From: JBAZOY01 sp041648505
GTDB lineage: Bacteria > Desulfobacterota > Syntrophia > Syntrophales > CG2-30-49-12
Direction: 5' to 3'
NCBI GenBank assembly: GCA_041648505.1
Contig: JBAZOY010000015.1
Location: 1-43,703, forward strand
DNA: 43,703 nt
This document shows positions 1-8,958 of the stretch, piece by piece. The position numbers and the translations under genes are program-made. Under the pieces are notes generated by a model. The model was not told where the DNA came from. It did no database searches and saw only the letters and a list, made by a program, of their open reading frames with translations. How positions within the stretch are numbered: position 1 is the first letter of the stretch; every line of letters begins with the position of its first letter.

Positions 1-1
1 C

Positions 2-2956
2 AAGATGCTGTACCTTTCCGCCACAAGTGACTCGGCCGGCGCCTCCCGTATTGAGTTAACCTTTGCTCCGGGGACCGAGCCGGATCTCGCCTGGTCCAAG
101 GTGCAGAACAAGCTCCAACTCGCCATGGCGAGCCTGCCCGAGGTGGTCCAGCGCCAGGGTGTCACGGTCGGAAAGGCCACCAGGAACTGGCTGATGATAG
201 TGGGCCTGATCTCGGAAGACGGCAGCATGGACGGCAACGACCTGAGAGACTATGCCCAGTCAAACCTCGAAAAGGTGCTGGCCCGGGTACCCGGTGTGGG
301 CGAGGTGGAAAACTTCGGATCGCAGTATGCCATGCGCATCTGGCTCAACCCTGATAAACTCACCGATTACCACCTGACGGTGGAAGATATCATCACAGCA
401 CTTCGGTCTTATAACGTGGAAGTCTCCGCAGGCCAGTTCGGCGGAACTCCGGCAGTCGAAGGCCAGCGCCTGAACGCTCCCATAATCGTCCAGAGCCTGT
501 TGAAAACCCCGGAGGAGTTTGGGGACATCCCCCTCCGAGTCAATCCGGACGGCTCAACTGTGCGGGTCAGGGATGTAGGGCGGACGGAACTGGGAACCGA
601 CTTTTACGATATCGTAGCCTATTACAACGAAGGAAAACCCGCTGCCGCTCTCGCCGTCAGGATGGCTGCCGGCGCCAATGCCTTGGATACGGCCGACGCT
701 GTCAAGCAAAAAATGGAAGAGCTGAGCAGGTACTTTCCTCCCGGTATGAAGGTCGTCTACCCCTATGACACCACCCCCTTCGTGAAGGTAGCCATAGAAG
801 AAGTGGTCAAGACCCTCTTCGAGGCAGTTCTTTTAGTCTTTCTGGTCATGTGGCTTTTCCTGGGAAACATCCGCGCCACCCTGATCCCCACCATCGCCGT
901 ACCGGTAGTAATTCTGGGGACCTTCGGTGTGCTCGGGCTATTCGGTTTCTCCATCAACATGTTGACCATGTTCGCCATGGTACTGGCCATTGGCCTGCTG
1001 GTGGATGACGCCATCGTAGTAGTTGAAAACGTGGAACGTATCATGCGTGAGGAAGGACTCCCGCCCAAAGAGGCCACTGCCAAGTCCATGGAGCAGATTA
1101 CAAGTGCCTTGATCGGCATCGGCCTCGTGCTTTCGGCGGTGTTCGGTCCTATGGCCTTTTTCGGTGGCTCCACCGGAGTCATCTATCGCCAGTTCGCTGT
1201 AACCATCGCCGCCGCTATGCTCCTCTCAGTTGCGGTGGCACTCATTCTGACACCAGTTCTGTGCGCGTCGCTTCTCAAACCGGCAGTAATGGAACAAGAA
1301 TCGGCGAAAAGTAAGGTCTCTTTCCTGCGGCATTTTTTCCTCTGGTTTAACCGCGGCTTTTACCGCTTCAGAGACCTTTGCGTAAGGCTGGTCGGCCACT
1401 CTCTTTCGAGGAAACTGCGTTACGTTTTCGTTTTCCTTCTGATTGTAATAGCGATGGCATTCCTTTTTATGAGGATGCCAACGAGCTATCTCCCGGATGA
1501 AGACCAGGGAATCCTGTTTGCCCAGATCATCATGCCGACGGGTACGACCCTGGAGCAGACACAAGAGGTCGCGGATAAAGTCCAGCACTATCTGATTGAG
1601 AACGAAAAAGAAGCTGTGGAATCCTCTATGGTGATTTCCGGCGTCGGCTTTTCAGGAAGGGCACAGAACAACGCCATAGTTTTTACCAAAATGAAGGACT
1701 GGAAGCTTCGTAACCGGCAGGATTTGAGGGTCAAGGCCATTGCCGGAAAAGCCATGGCGCATTTTTCCAAGTTTCGCGGCGCCATGGTGTTTTTCTTCCC
1801 GCCACCTTCCGTTTTGGAACTGGGTCAGGCCGGCGGTTTCGACTTTCAATTACTGGATCGTGGCGGCATAGGCCACGCCAACCTGATAGCGGCCCGTAAC
1901 CAGCTTCTCGGTATGGCAGCGCAGGACTCCAAGTTAGCGAATGTTCGGCCCAACGGCATGGAAGACGTACCCGAATACCGGATCGATGTGGACTGGGAAA
2001 AGGCCGGCACCCTGGGGATTCCCATCACCTCCATCCACAATACCATCGCGACGGCCTTCGGCAGCGCCTATGTCAACGACTTCATTCAGAGCGGACGTGT
2101 GAAGCGTGTCTTCGTCCAGGCGGATGCCCCTTACCGCATGCTGCCCAGAGACCTGGAAAAACTCTATGTTCGCAATACTACGGGCAAAATGGTACCCTTT
2201 TCCTCTTTTGCGTCCGGTCACTGGGCAAGCGGTTCGCCGCGGCTTGAGCGCTTCAACGGCTTTCCGTCCATCAACATCTGGGGCGAAGCGGCACCGGGGA
2301 AGAGTTCCGGTGAGGCGATGCAGGCCATGGAAGAGATCGTCGCAAAACTGCCCCCGGGAACAGGTTATGAATGGACCGGGCTTTCCTACCAGGAACGGAT
2401 GGCAAGTTCCCAGGCACCCCTCTTGTACGCCTTTTCCATCTTCGCGATTTTTCTGTGCCTTGCGGCCCTTTATGAGAGCTGGCCCATCCCCCTTTCGATT
2501 CTCCTGGTCATGCCCCTGGGGGTCATAGGCGGGGTCATAGTCACGACTCTTCGGGGATTTCCCAATGACGTCTATTTCCAGATCGGTCTTTTAACCACCC
2601 TGGGCCTGACGACTAAAAACGCCATCCTGATCGTCCAATTCGCCAAGACAAGGGTGGAAGAAGGGATGGGACTGATCGAGGCCACGCTGGAGGGGACTAA
2701 ATTAAGACTGCGTCCCATTGTCATGACCTCACTGGCTTTCGGTTTCGGCGTCCTGCCCCTGGCTCTGAACACGGGTGCGGGAGCAGGAGCCATGAACGCC
2801 ATCGGCACCTCCGTGCTTGGAGGAATGATCACCGGCACTATTCTGGCTATTCTTTTTACCCCGCTTTTCTACGTATTGATTAGAAAAGCCTTCAGCCAAA
2901 GGAGGCAACATGAACAGGCCAAGACTACTGAAAAGAACCCATCAGGGGGACAATGA
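2..2956 (+). CDS. RND (AcrB/HAE1-type) efflux transporter, 5' end outside window
   Basis: Inner-membrane proton-driven pump subunit of a tripartite multidrug efflux system. The reading frame is open to the left edge, and the first visible residues (YLSATSDSAGASRIELTF, then VQNKLQLA) match AcrB from about residue 80, so roughly 80 N-terminal residues lie outside the window. The TM4 proton-relay motif GLLVDDAIVVVENVERIM carries the paired Asp. The TM10 lysine lies in TTKNAILIVQF. Two large periplasmic loops and the C-terminal TM block (PLALNTGAGAGAMNAIG) are intact. The stop is one base before the ATG of the outer-membrane factor gene, so the two are co-transcribed. A periplasmic adaptor gene is expected just upstream but cannot be seen. 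The gene looks richer in G+C than the signalling genes that follow. The substrate cannot be predicted. Confidence 0.95.
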   Translation, partial: KMLYLSATSDSAGASRIELTFAPGTEPDLAWSKVQNKLQLAMASLPEVVQRQGVTVGKATRNWLMIVGLISEDGSMDGNDLRDYAQSNLEKVLARVPGVGEVENFGSQYAMRIWLNPDKLTDYHLTVEDIITALRSYNVEVSAGQFGGTPAVEGQRLNAPIIVQSLLKTPEEFGDIPLRVNPDGSTVRVRDVGRTELGTDFYDIVAYYNEGKPAAALAVRMAAGANALDTADAVKQKMEELSRYFPPGMKVVYPYDTTPFVKVAIEEVVKTLFEAVLLVFLVMWLFLGNIRATLIPTIAVPVVILGTFGVLGLFGFSINMLTMFAMVLAIGLLVDDAIVVVENVERIMREEGLPPKEATAKSMEQITSALIGIGLVLSAVFGPMAFFGGSTGVIYRQFAVTIAAAMLLSVAVALILTPVLCASLLKPAVMEQESAKSKVSFLRHFFLWFNRGFYRFRDLCVRLVGHSLSRKLRYVFVFLLIVIAMAFLFMRMPTSYLPDEDQGILFAQIIMPTGTTLEQTQEVADKVQHYLIENEKEAVESSMVISGVGFSGRAQNNAIVFTKMKDWKLRNRQDLRVKAIAGKAMAHFSKFRGAMVFFFPPPSVLELGQAGGFDFQLLDRGGIGHANLIAARNQLLGMAAQDSKLANVRPNGMEDVPEYRIDVDWEKAGTLGIPITSIHNTIATAFGSAYVNDFIQSGRVKRVFVQADAPYRMLPRDLEKLYVRNTTGKMVPFSSFASGHWASGSPRLERFNGFPSINIWGEAAPGKSSGEAMQAMEEIVAKLPPGTGYEWTGLSYQERMASSQAPLLYAFSIFAIFLCLAALYESWPIPLSILLVMPLGVIGGVIVTTLRGFPNDVYFQIGLLTTLGLTTKNAILIVQFAKTRVEEGMGLIEATLEGTKLRLRPIVMTSLAFGFGVLPLALNTGAGAGAMNAIGTSVLGGMITGTILAILFTPLFYVLIRKAFSQRRQHEQAKTTEKNPSGGQ

Positions 2957-2957
2957 T

Positions 2958-4394
2958 ATGAATAGACAACGTTTTCTTCTACTGATTGAAATACTCATCC
3001 TGCTGACCGGCTGCAACATGGCCCCGAAATACACAAAGCCTGAAGCCCCGATCCCTGCGAACTGGCCCACCGGTGCAGCATACAAAGAGATCAAAACGAT
3101 GCCCGGCACAACGACAGACGCGGAACTGAGATGGCGGGAATTTTTCACCGACGAACGCCTTCAAACGATCATCAAGACGGCCCTCGACAACAACCGTGAC
3201 CTGAAGCTTGCCGCCCTGAATGTGCAAAGAGCACAGGCGCTTTACGGCATTCAGAGGGCAGAGCTTCTCCCGGCGCTCAGCGCATCCGGAACCGGAATTA
3301 AGCAACGTGTACCGGCTGATCTTTCGTCCGATGGACAAGCCAAGACCACGGAGCGATACGATGTAAATCTGGGGATCATTTCCTGGGAAATAGATTTCTT
3401 CGGCCGTATCCGCAACCTGAAAGATCAGGCACTGGAAGCGTTCATGGCAACGGAGCAGGCCCACCGCAGCACACAGATACTTATAGTGTCCTCAGTTGCC
3501 AACGCCTACCTGACCCTGGCCGCGGACAGGGAAATCCTCAAACTGGCTGATTCTACCCTGCAAACCCAGAAGACTTCCTACAATTTAATTCGGCGGCGCT
3601 TTGAAGTCGGACTCACGCCCGAACTGGATCTTCACCAGGCTCAAACGAGAGTGGATGCGGCACGGGTAGACGTCGCCCGCTATACGCAATTGGTGGCACT
3701 TGATGTAAACGCTTTGAATCTTCTGGTCGGCTCCGCGGTGCCGGGCGAACTCCTGCCCACAAACCTGGGCGGCGTCATCCCTCCCAAAGATATTTCTCCG
3801 GGCACATCTTCCGAGGTTCTCCTCTTCCGTCCTGATATTCTGGCGGCGGAACATCAACTCAAGGCAGCAAACGCCAACATCGGCGCCGCCCGGGCGGCAC
3901 TCTTTCCCCGGATTTCGCTGACAACATCTATCGGAACCGCGAGCAGCGAGCTATCCGGGCTCTTCGACTCCGGTTCGGATACATGGAGTTTCGCACCAAA
4001 TATCGTTATGCCCATCTTTGACGCCCGTACCTGGTCCGCGTTAAAAGCGATCACAGTGGAAAGGGAAATCGCCCTGACCCAATACGAGAAGGCCATTCAG
4101 ACTGCCTTCAGGGAAGTGGCCGATAACCTTGCCATACGGGGTACGATTAACGAACAGCTATCGGCGCAACAATCTCTGGCAGGAGCCGCAGCAGAAACCT
4201 ACCGCCTCTCCGATATGCGTTATACCAGGGGAATTGACAGCTACCTGGGGGTGCTGGATGCGCAACGCTCCCTCTATGCAGCCCAACAGAGCCTCATCTC
4301 CCTGCGCCTGGCCAAACTCGCAAACCAGGTGAAACTCTATGCTGTACTGGGCGGAGGTGGTGACCAACCGGGGATACACCAGGGTGGATCATAA
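2958..4394 (+). CDS. Outer-membrane efflux lipoprotein, OprM/NodT family
   Basis: Outer-membrane channel of the tripartite efflux pump whose RND subunit precedes it. The start at 2958 is chosen over an in-frame ATG at 2910 because it gives a lipoprotein signal peptide: MNRQRFLLLIEILILLTGC, with lipobox LTGC and the acylated Cys near residue 19. It also has a purine-rich GGGGGA just upstream. The product is about 478 residues, normal for the family. Two TolC-type repeats of long alpha-helices are visible (for example LKLAALNVQRAQALYGIQRAELLPALSASG, given here only as a location near residues 78-107, and a second set near 290-450 including the RPDI motif). The product is predicted to be a trimeric beta-barrel plus alpha-tunnel. 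Confidence 0.93.
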   Translation: MNRQRFLLLIEILILLTGCNMAPKYTKPEAPIPANWPTGAAYKEIKTMPGTTTDAELRWREFFTDERLQTIIKTALDNNRDLKLAALNVQRAQALYGIQRAELLPALSASGTGIKQRVPADLSSDGQAKTTERYDVNLGIISWEIDFFGRIRNLKDQALEAFMATEQAHRSTQILIVSSVANAYLTLAADREILKLADSTLQTQKTSYNLIRRRFEVGLTPELDLHQAQTRVDAARVDVARYTQLVALDVNALNLLVGSAVPGELLPTNLGGVIPPKDISPGTSSEVLLFRPDILAAEHQLKAANANIGAARAALFPRISLTTSIGTASSELSGLFDSGSDTWSFAPNIVMPIFDARTWSALKAITVEREIALTQYEKAIQTAFREVADNLAIRGTINEQLSAQQSLAGAAAETYRLSDMRYTRGIDSYLGVLDAQRSLYAAQQSLISLRLAKLANQVKLYAVLGGGGDQPGIHQGGS

Positions 4395-4571
4395 CCGGAG
4401 GCCTGGAAATGGATAACAGGGCAAGGGCAGACTTTCTCATTTTCAGCTTCATTATTGTGTCTCCCTGTCTCATTCCATTTCAATCCCAATAATATCCAAA
4501 GTCTTTCCCACATTCATTCAAGTTGAGCACCCTTTTCAGTAATTCCTTGCTATCAGATATTTTGATATTTT

Positions 4572-4600
4572 TTGCATGTTTCTCTTGACATAATTATGAT
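4572..4600 (+). promoter_or_regulatory. Candidate sigma70 promoter for the HTH-receiver gene
   Basis: TTGCAT at 4572-4577 and TATGAT at 4595-4600 are separated by 17 bases, a good match to a housekeeping promoter. An alternative TTGACA at 4585-4590 lacks a good -10 partner at standard spacing. The predicted transcript would carry the TTTCATTAG repeats at 4608-4634 in its leader. Confidence 0.4.
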
Positions 4601-4607
4601 CTGTATG

Positions 4608-4634
4608 TTTCATTAGTTTCATTAGTTTCATTAG
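4608..4634 (+). repeat. Three tandem copies of a 9-bp unit (TTTCATTAG)
   Basis: Three perfect head-to-tail copies are seen at 4608-4616, 4617-4625 and 4626-4634, followed by a partial fourth unit. They lie between the candidate -10 and the ribosome binding site GGAGG (4645-4649) of the next gene, so they would be in its 5' leader. Each unit has a TAG, and nothing is translated through it. Confidence 0.75.
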
Positions 4635-4653
4635 TTTCTTGATTGGAGGTAAC

Positions 4654-5295
4654 ATGAAAGAAAAGAACAATTTCCTAAGCATCCCGCAGGCTGCTGAACA
4701 CTGTCTCATGAGCAGGGTAACTCTCTGGAGATGGATCAAGTTCGGAAAGCTAAAGGCATATTTAACTCCCGGGGGTAGATATCAAATTCGCAGAGATGAT
4801 CTGGAGACGTTTTTGAAGGAAAAAATGAAACACCTGATATTTAATGTCCATTCTGACGAAAAGAGAATCCTTATTGTCGATGATGATCCCCAGATTCAGA
4901 AACTCCTGACCAAAATTCTATCCAGGAATGGATACAAAACGGAAATTTCTCCAGATGGCTTTGAAGCCGGAATAAAGGTTTTAGAGTTCAAACCTGACCT
5001 CATTATTCTGGATCTTTTTATGCCGGGCATGAATGGCTTTGAGGTATGCAAGAGAATAAAAGAAAAGACAGCTACCGCTCATATCAAAATACTGGCCATT
5101 ACTGGTTATGAAACTAAAGAGAATAAGGAACGGATCATGCTTGCCGGTGCAGATGGTTACCAGACAAAACCGTTGGATCCGGATCTCCTGATTCGAGGGG
5201 TTAAAAGCCTTCTGACCGGCTTTGTGGGGATTGAACATCCCCCTCACCCCACACCTTTTCCTATGAATGAGGCAAGAAAGGCCGTATTTTCATAA
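4654..5295 (+). CDS. HTH (excisionase/MerR-like) plus receiver domain regulator
   Basis: A 213-residue protein with an unusual order: a small helix-turn-helix of the excisionase/MerR-like HTH_17 kind first (residues about 6-52, FLSIPQAAEHCLMSRVTLWRW), then a CheY-like receiver (about 70-190). The receiver keeps the acidic pocket (LIVDDDPQ), the phospho-acceptor Asp near residue 120 (LIILDLFMPGMNG) and the conserved Lys (QTKPLD). The start is the ATG at 4654 with GGAGG four bases upstream; an in-frame TTG at 4639 lies before that Shine-Dalgarno and is rejected. It is followed 21 bases later by a hybrid histidine kinase, its probable partner. Inference: phosphorylation changes DNA binding by the N-terminal domain. 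The target is unknown. Confidence 0.85.
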   Translation: MKEKNNFLSIPQAAEHCLMSRVTLWRWIKFGKLKAYLTPGGRYQIRRDDLETFLKEKMKHLIFNVHSDEKRILIVDDDPQIQKLLTKILSRNGYKTEISPDGFEAGIKVLEFKPDLIILDLFMPGMNGFEVCKRIKEKTATAHIKILAITGYETKENKERIMLAGADGYQTKPLDPDLLIRGVKSLLTGFVGIEHPPHPTPFPMNEARKAVFS

Positions 5296-5316
5296 AGAAC
5301 CAAAATAGGTGCGATC

Positions 5317-8300
5317 ATGACTGAGAGAAGAAGAGTCCTTTTTTTAATATCAATCATGGCTGCCGTTACATTTCTTGTAACGGCAATCACCATCTCTATT
5401 CTATACCACACAGCCCTGGAGAGACAAAAGGAACTGCTGCTTGTGACCGTTCAATCTCAGGCACGGCTCATGGAAGAGATTGCCCGGCATGAAGAAATGA
5501 AAGATAAAGAGCACCCGGAAAATTGGAAGGTTGCGACCCTAAACCAGATCACCAAAGCTTATAAGAGCTACAAGACTTTTGGTGAAACAGGGGAATTCGT
5601 TGTCGTCAGGCGTGATGGGAATCAAATACATTTTGTACTCTGTCATGCTGGTGAAGCCCTGGATAAACTTGATCCTATCCCTTTTGACTCCAAACTTGCC
5701 GAACCTGCCCGACTGGCGCTTTCAGGAAAATCGGGAGCGATTATCGGCCTTGATTATCGAGGTTCAAAGGTTTTGGCTGCCTATGAACCTGTGAGCCTTT
5801 TAAATTTAGGGGTGGTGGCTAAGATCGATCTCGCTGAGATTCGCATGCCGTTCATAAAAGCCGGCGCCATTTCCTTCACCATTGCGGCCCTGCTTGTGGT
5901 TACCGGCACAGTGCTGTTCCTCAAGGGAATCAACCCTCTTATAAGGCGCCTCCAAGATCATACAAGGCAGTTGGAAGCAGAGCATGAGAAAATTCGACAC
6001 CTCAATGAGGTTCTCCTGGCCATCCGGAAAGTGAATCAGCTCATCGTCAAGGAGAAAGACCTGGACCGCCTGATCCAGGATTCCTGCCGCATCCTGACAT
6101 CCACGAGAGGTTATAAATCGGCATGGATCGCCATTCAGGATAAAGCCGGGGCATCCTGGAAGATGGCAGAACATGGCTTAGGTGAAGCCTTTTCGCCCAT
6201 TGCAGCGGGGTTAAAACAGGGTCAATTACCCCAATGTGCCAGGAAAGCGCTCTCCATTCAAGGGGTTCAGGTTTTTGAGGACATACCATCCATATGCACG
6301 GACTGTCCTTTAGCAAGCCGTTATGCTGAACAAGGAGCTTTCGCCATCAGGTTAGAATGCGAAGGGCGGGTATACGGCGTGCTTGTAGTCTCTTTACTCC
6401 ACTCTTTTGTTTCAGACATGGATGAGGAAGACTTGTTCCGTGAACTCGCGGACGACATAGCTTTTGCTCTCCACAGCATCGAGGCTGAGGAAAGTCGGCG
6501 AGAGTCGGAGTATACCTTGCGAACCATATTCCAGCATCTCAACGATGGCATTCTGATGTCGGACGCAGAAACCCGTCGTTTAGTGAACGCTAACGAAGCC
6601 ATGTGCCAGATTCTGGGGTATTCCCTGGAGGAGATCAAAGGTTTGTCCGTTTCCGACATTCATCCTCCTGAAAGATTACCCGATGTCGTTACCGAGTTCG
6701 AAAAGCAACTGAGAGGCGAAAAGATGCTGGCTCTTGACATCCCTGTAAAGCGGAGGGACGGCAGCGTGTTCCATGCGGACGTCAGCTCAGTTCTCGTCGA
6801 GTTGCGCGGACGACAATACCTGCTCGGTGTATTCAGGGACATTACCGAGCGCAAGCTGGCCGAGGATTCCATCAGAGAAAGTGAGAAGCGATTCAAGATC
6901 CTGTTCGATTCCGCACCCGATGCCTATTACCTGCACGATTTTAAAGGCATAATCATTGATGGAAATAAAGCAGCAGCGGAACTGATAGGCCATAACAGAG
7001 AGGAACTCATTGGAAAGAGTTTTGCGGAACTGAAACTTTTAGCCCCAGATGACCTAAAAAAAGCAGTTGCCCAACTTAAAAAAAATATCCATGGCCAATT
7101 AGCAGGACCTGATGAATATATTTTCAACAGAAAAGACGGTAAACAGGTTTTTGCAGAAATAAGGAGTGTTCCAATAAATATTAATGGGGAAAATATTGTA
7201 TTAGGTATAGCCCGAGACATCTCGGAACGAAAGATACTTGAAGAACAACTCCACCAGTCTCAGAAGATGGAAGCCATCGGGACCCTGGCCGGCGGTGTTG
7301 CCCATGACTTCAACAATCTTCTGACGATCATCATCGGCAATGCCAAACTCGTGTTGACGGATCTCGAAGATGACAGCCCCCTGGCGGAAGATATCCGGGA
7401 GATCCTCAAGGCCGCTGACCGGGCCACTTCCCTCACCCGCCAGCTCCTGGCCTTCAGCCGCAGGCAGATTATTCATCCCGATGTGCTGGATCTCAATGAA
7501 GTGCTTGCAGATTCTGAAAAGATGCTGAAGCGCCTGCTTAGTGAGGATATCGAGTTTTTAACGCTTTTACAACCCGGGCTGTGGAAGGTCCATGCGGACT
7601 TCGGGCAGATGAGCCAGGTGATCATGAACCTGGTGGTCAACGCCAGGGATGCCATGCCCAAGGGAGGGAAGCTGACCCTTGAGACAGCCAACATCGAGCT
7701 GGATGAAAAGTATTTTCTAAAACACGGCGTGAGAGATATCCCCGTAACCGGCCCTTACGTAATGCTGGCTGTTACGGACGACGGCATGGGCATGGATGAG
7801 GAGACCCGGTCCCGCATCTTCGAACCCTTTTTTACCACCAAGGAGAAGGGGATGGGCACGGGTCTTGGGCTTTCCACGGTATACGGCATCATGAAACAGA
7901 ATAAAGGATACATCTGGACGTACAGCGAACCGGGGAAAGGCACGACCGTCAAGATCTACCTGCCCAGGGCGGAGGCGGGCCTGGAGGTGATGCAGGAGAA
8001 AGGGAAACCCGCCCTGAATATCAGCAGCGGTGGAGTTGTGCTGGTTGTGGAGGACGAAGACCAGCTTCGGGAGCTAGCCATAAAGGCCCTTCAGAGGACA
8101 GGGTACGAAATTCTGGAGGCCCGCAACGGCGAAGAGGCCCTGGAGATCGCCAATGGGTATGAGGGGGATATTCGCCTGCTGCTTACCGATGTGGTGATGC
8201 CGAAGATGAGCGGCCTAGAACTGGTGAAGCGCATAGGGTCCCTGTATCCGGAGATCAAGGTGATTTACATGTCGGGATATACGGATAACGCCATTGTGCA

Positions 8301-8397
8301 TCATGGTGTCCTGGTCAAGGACGTGAACTTTCTTGAGAAGCCCTTTACACTCGAAAGACTGACCGGAAAGGTAAAAGAGGTGCTGGAAGGAGAATAG
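5317..8397 (+). CDS. Membrane hybrid histidine kinase (Cache-like, GAF, 2 PAS, HisKA, ATPase, receiver)
   Basis: A 1026-residue sensor kinase. TM1 lies near residues 8-30, followed by a Cache-like periplasmic domain and TM2 near 181-204. A GAF domain (about 226-385) contains several Cys (CARKAL, CTDCPLASRY). Two PAS domains follow (about 391-515, ending FRDITERK, and 518-638, ending ARDISERK). The HisKA domain has His663 in GGVAHDFNNLL, and the ATPase has N-box NLVVNARDAMPKGG, DDGMGMDEE and GTGLGLSTVYG. A C-terminal receiver (about 905-1023) has Asp958 (LTDVVMPKMSG) and Lys in EKPFT. It sits between an HTH-receiver gene and a receiver remnant. Inference: the internal receiver may relay phosphate or act as a sink. 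The signal is unknown; GAF plus PAS suggests more than one input. The second PAS segment looks richer in A+T than its flanks. Confidence 0.93.
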   Translation: MTERRRVLFLISIMAAVTFLVTAITISILYHTALERQKELLLVTVQSQARLMEEIARHEEMKDKEHPENWKVATLNQITKAYKSYKTFGETGEFVVVRRDGNQIHFVLCHAGEALDKLDPIPFDSKLAEPARLALSGKSGAIIGLDYRGSKVLAAYEPVSLLNLGVVAKIDLAEIRMPFIKAGAISFTIAALLVVTGTVLFLKGINPLIRRLQDHTRQLEAEHEKIRHLNEVLLAIRKVNQLIVKEKDLDRLIQDSCRILTSTRGYKSAWIAIQDKAGASWKMAEHGLGEAFSPIAAGLKQGQLPQCARKALSIQGVQVFEDIPSICTDCPLASRYAEQGAFAIRLECEGRVYGVLVVSLLHSFVSDMDEEDLFRELADDIAFALHSIEAEESRRESEYTLRTIFQHLNDGILMSDAETRRLVNANEAMCQILGYSLEEIKGLSVSDIHPPERLPDVVTEFEKQLRGEKMLALDIPVKRRDGSVFHADVSSVLVELRGRQYLLGVFRDITERKLAEDSIRESEKRFKILFDSAPDAYYLHDFKGIIIDGNKAAAELIGHNREELIGKSFAELKLLAPDDLKKAVAQLKKNIHGQLAGPDEYIFNRKDGKQVFAEIRSVPININGENIVLGIARDISERKILEEQLHQSQKMEAIGTLAGGVAHDFNNLLTIIIGNAKLVLTDLEDDSPLAEDIREILKAADRATSLTRQLLAFSRRQIIHPDVLDLNEVLADSEKMLKRLLSEDIEFLTLLQPGLWKVHADFGQMSQVIMNLVVNARDAMPKGGKLTLETANIELDEKYFLKHGVRDIPVTGPYVMLAVTDDGMGMDEETRSRIFEPFFTTKEKGMGTGLGLSTVYGIMKQNKGYIWTYSEPGKGTTVKIYLPRAEAGLEVMQEKGKPALNISSGGVVLVVEDEDQLRELAIKALQRTGYEILEARNGEEALEIANGYEGDIRLLLTDVVMPKMSGLELVKRIGSLYPEIKVIYMSGYTDNAIVHHGVLVKDVNFLEKPFTLERLTGKVKEVLEGE

Positions 8398-8445
8398 ATT
8401 GGAGATTTTAAAGAACCCTCTTGGGTCTTCAAAGGGAGGTTCTGG

Positions 8446-8754
8446 ATGACGGTAAACATCTTGATCGTCGATGATGAAAAATATATCACAGTGTTGCTGA
8501 GCCGGATACTTTCAAGGCATGGGTACACATGCACAACGGCCAATAATGCTGAAGAGGCGCGCGCATACCTCAAGGAGCAGGATTTCCATCTGACTCTCTG
8601 CGATGTGGTCATGCCGGGCGAGTCGGGAATTGATAAGGCGTTGGAAGAGATCGAAAATAATAGGAATGTGCTCTATGACCTTCATGTCGTAGATGCCTGT
8701 TCGACACTTTTCAGATATAAAGCGTTTCAACTGCCAGAGGGGGGCGCCGGTTAA
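8446..8754 (+). pseudogene. Internally deleted HD-GYP-type response regulator remnant
   Basis: A 102-codon ORF with a good Shine-Dalgarno (GGGAGG, six bases before ATG). Residues 1-64 are the front part of a receiver domain (ILIVDDEKYI, phospho-site LCDVVMPGESGID). The sequence then jumps to KALEEIENNRNVLYDLHVVDACSTLF, which does not continue a receiver fold. It resembles the last helices of RpfG-like HD-GYP regulators (family pattern: ALEEI...GTQFDP.VVDAFL). The rest of the receiver and the whole HD-GYP catalytic domain are missing, so an in-frame deletion of roughly 250 codons is the simplest reading. It is most likely non-functional, though a short expressed protein is possible. It lies 48 bases downstream of the hybrid kinase. 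Confidence 0.6.
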
Positions 8755-8922
8755 ATTTGGATTCTCTCCTCATATACTTACTTCTTTGAGAAGGCGTGAA
8801 TCCTTATGAGAGGCCGCGGACCATGGCCAAAAGAGGTAAGGCCCCGGGGATTATGAAGTTAAATAGACAGGTAAACGACAGCGCCTGTTTTATTGTACCA
8901 TACCCGGTATCAAATTTTTCAC

Positions 8923-8953
8923 CCTGGCGGGACGAAAGAATACACCCGCCAGG
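8923..8953 (+). terminator. Hairpin between the convergent receiver remnant and glnD
   Basis: A perfect 9-bp inverted repeat, CCTGGCGGG (8923-8931) and CCCGCCAGG (8945-8953), with a 13-base loop. TGTTTTC follows on the + strand, which suits termination of the + strand signalling operon. On the - strand it begins only five bases beyond the glnD stop and may end that operon too, although the T-run there is poor. The rest of 8755-8958 holds no convincing gene. Confidence 0.5.
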
Positions 8954-8958
8954 TGTTT

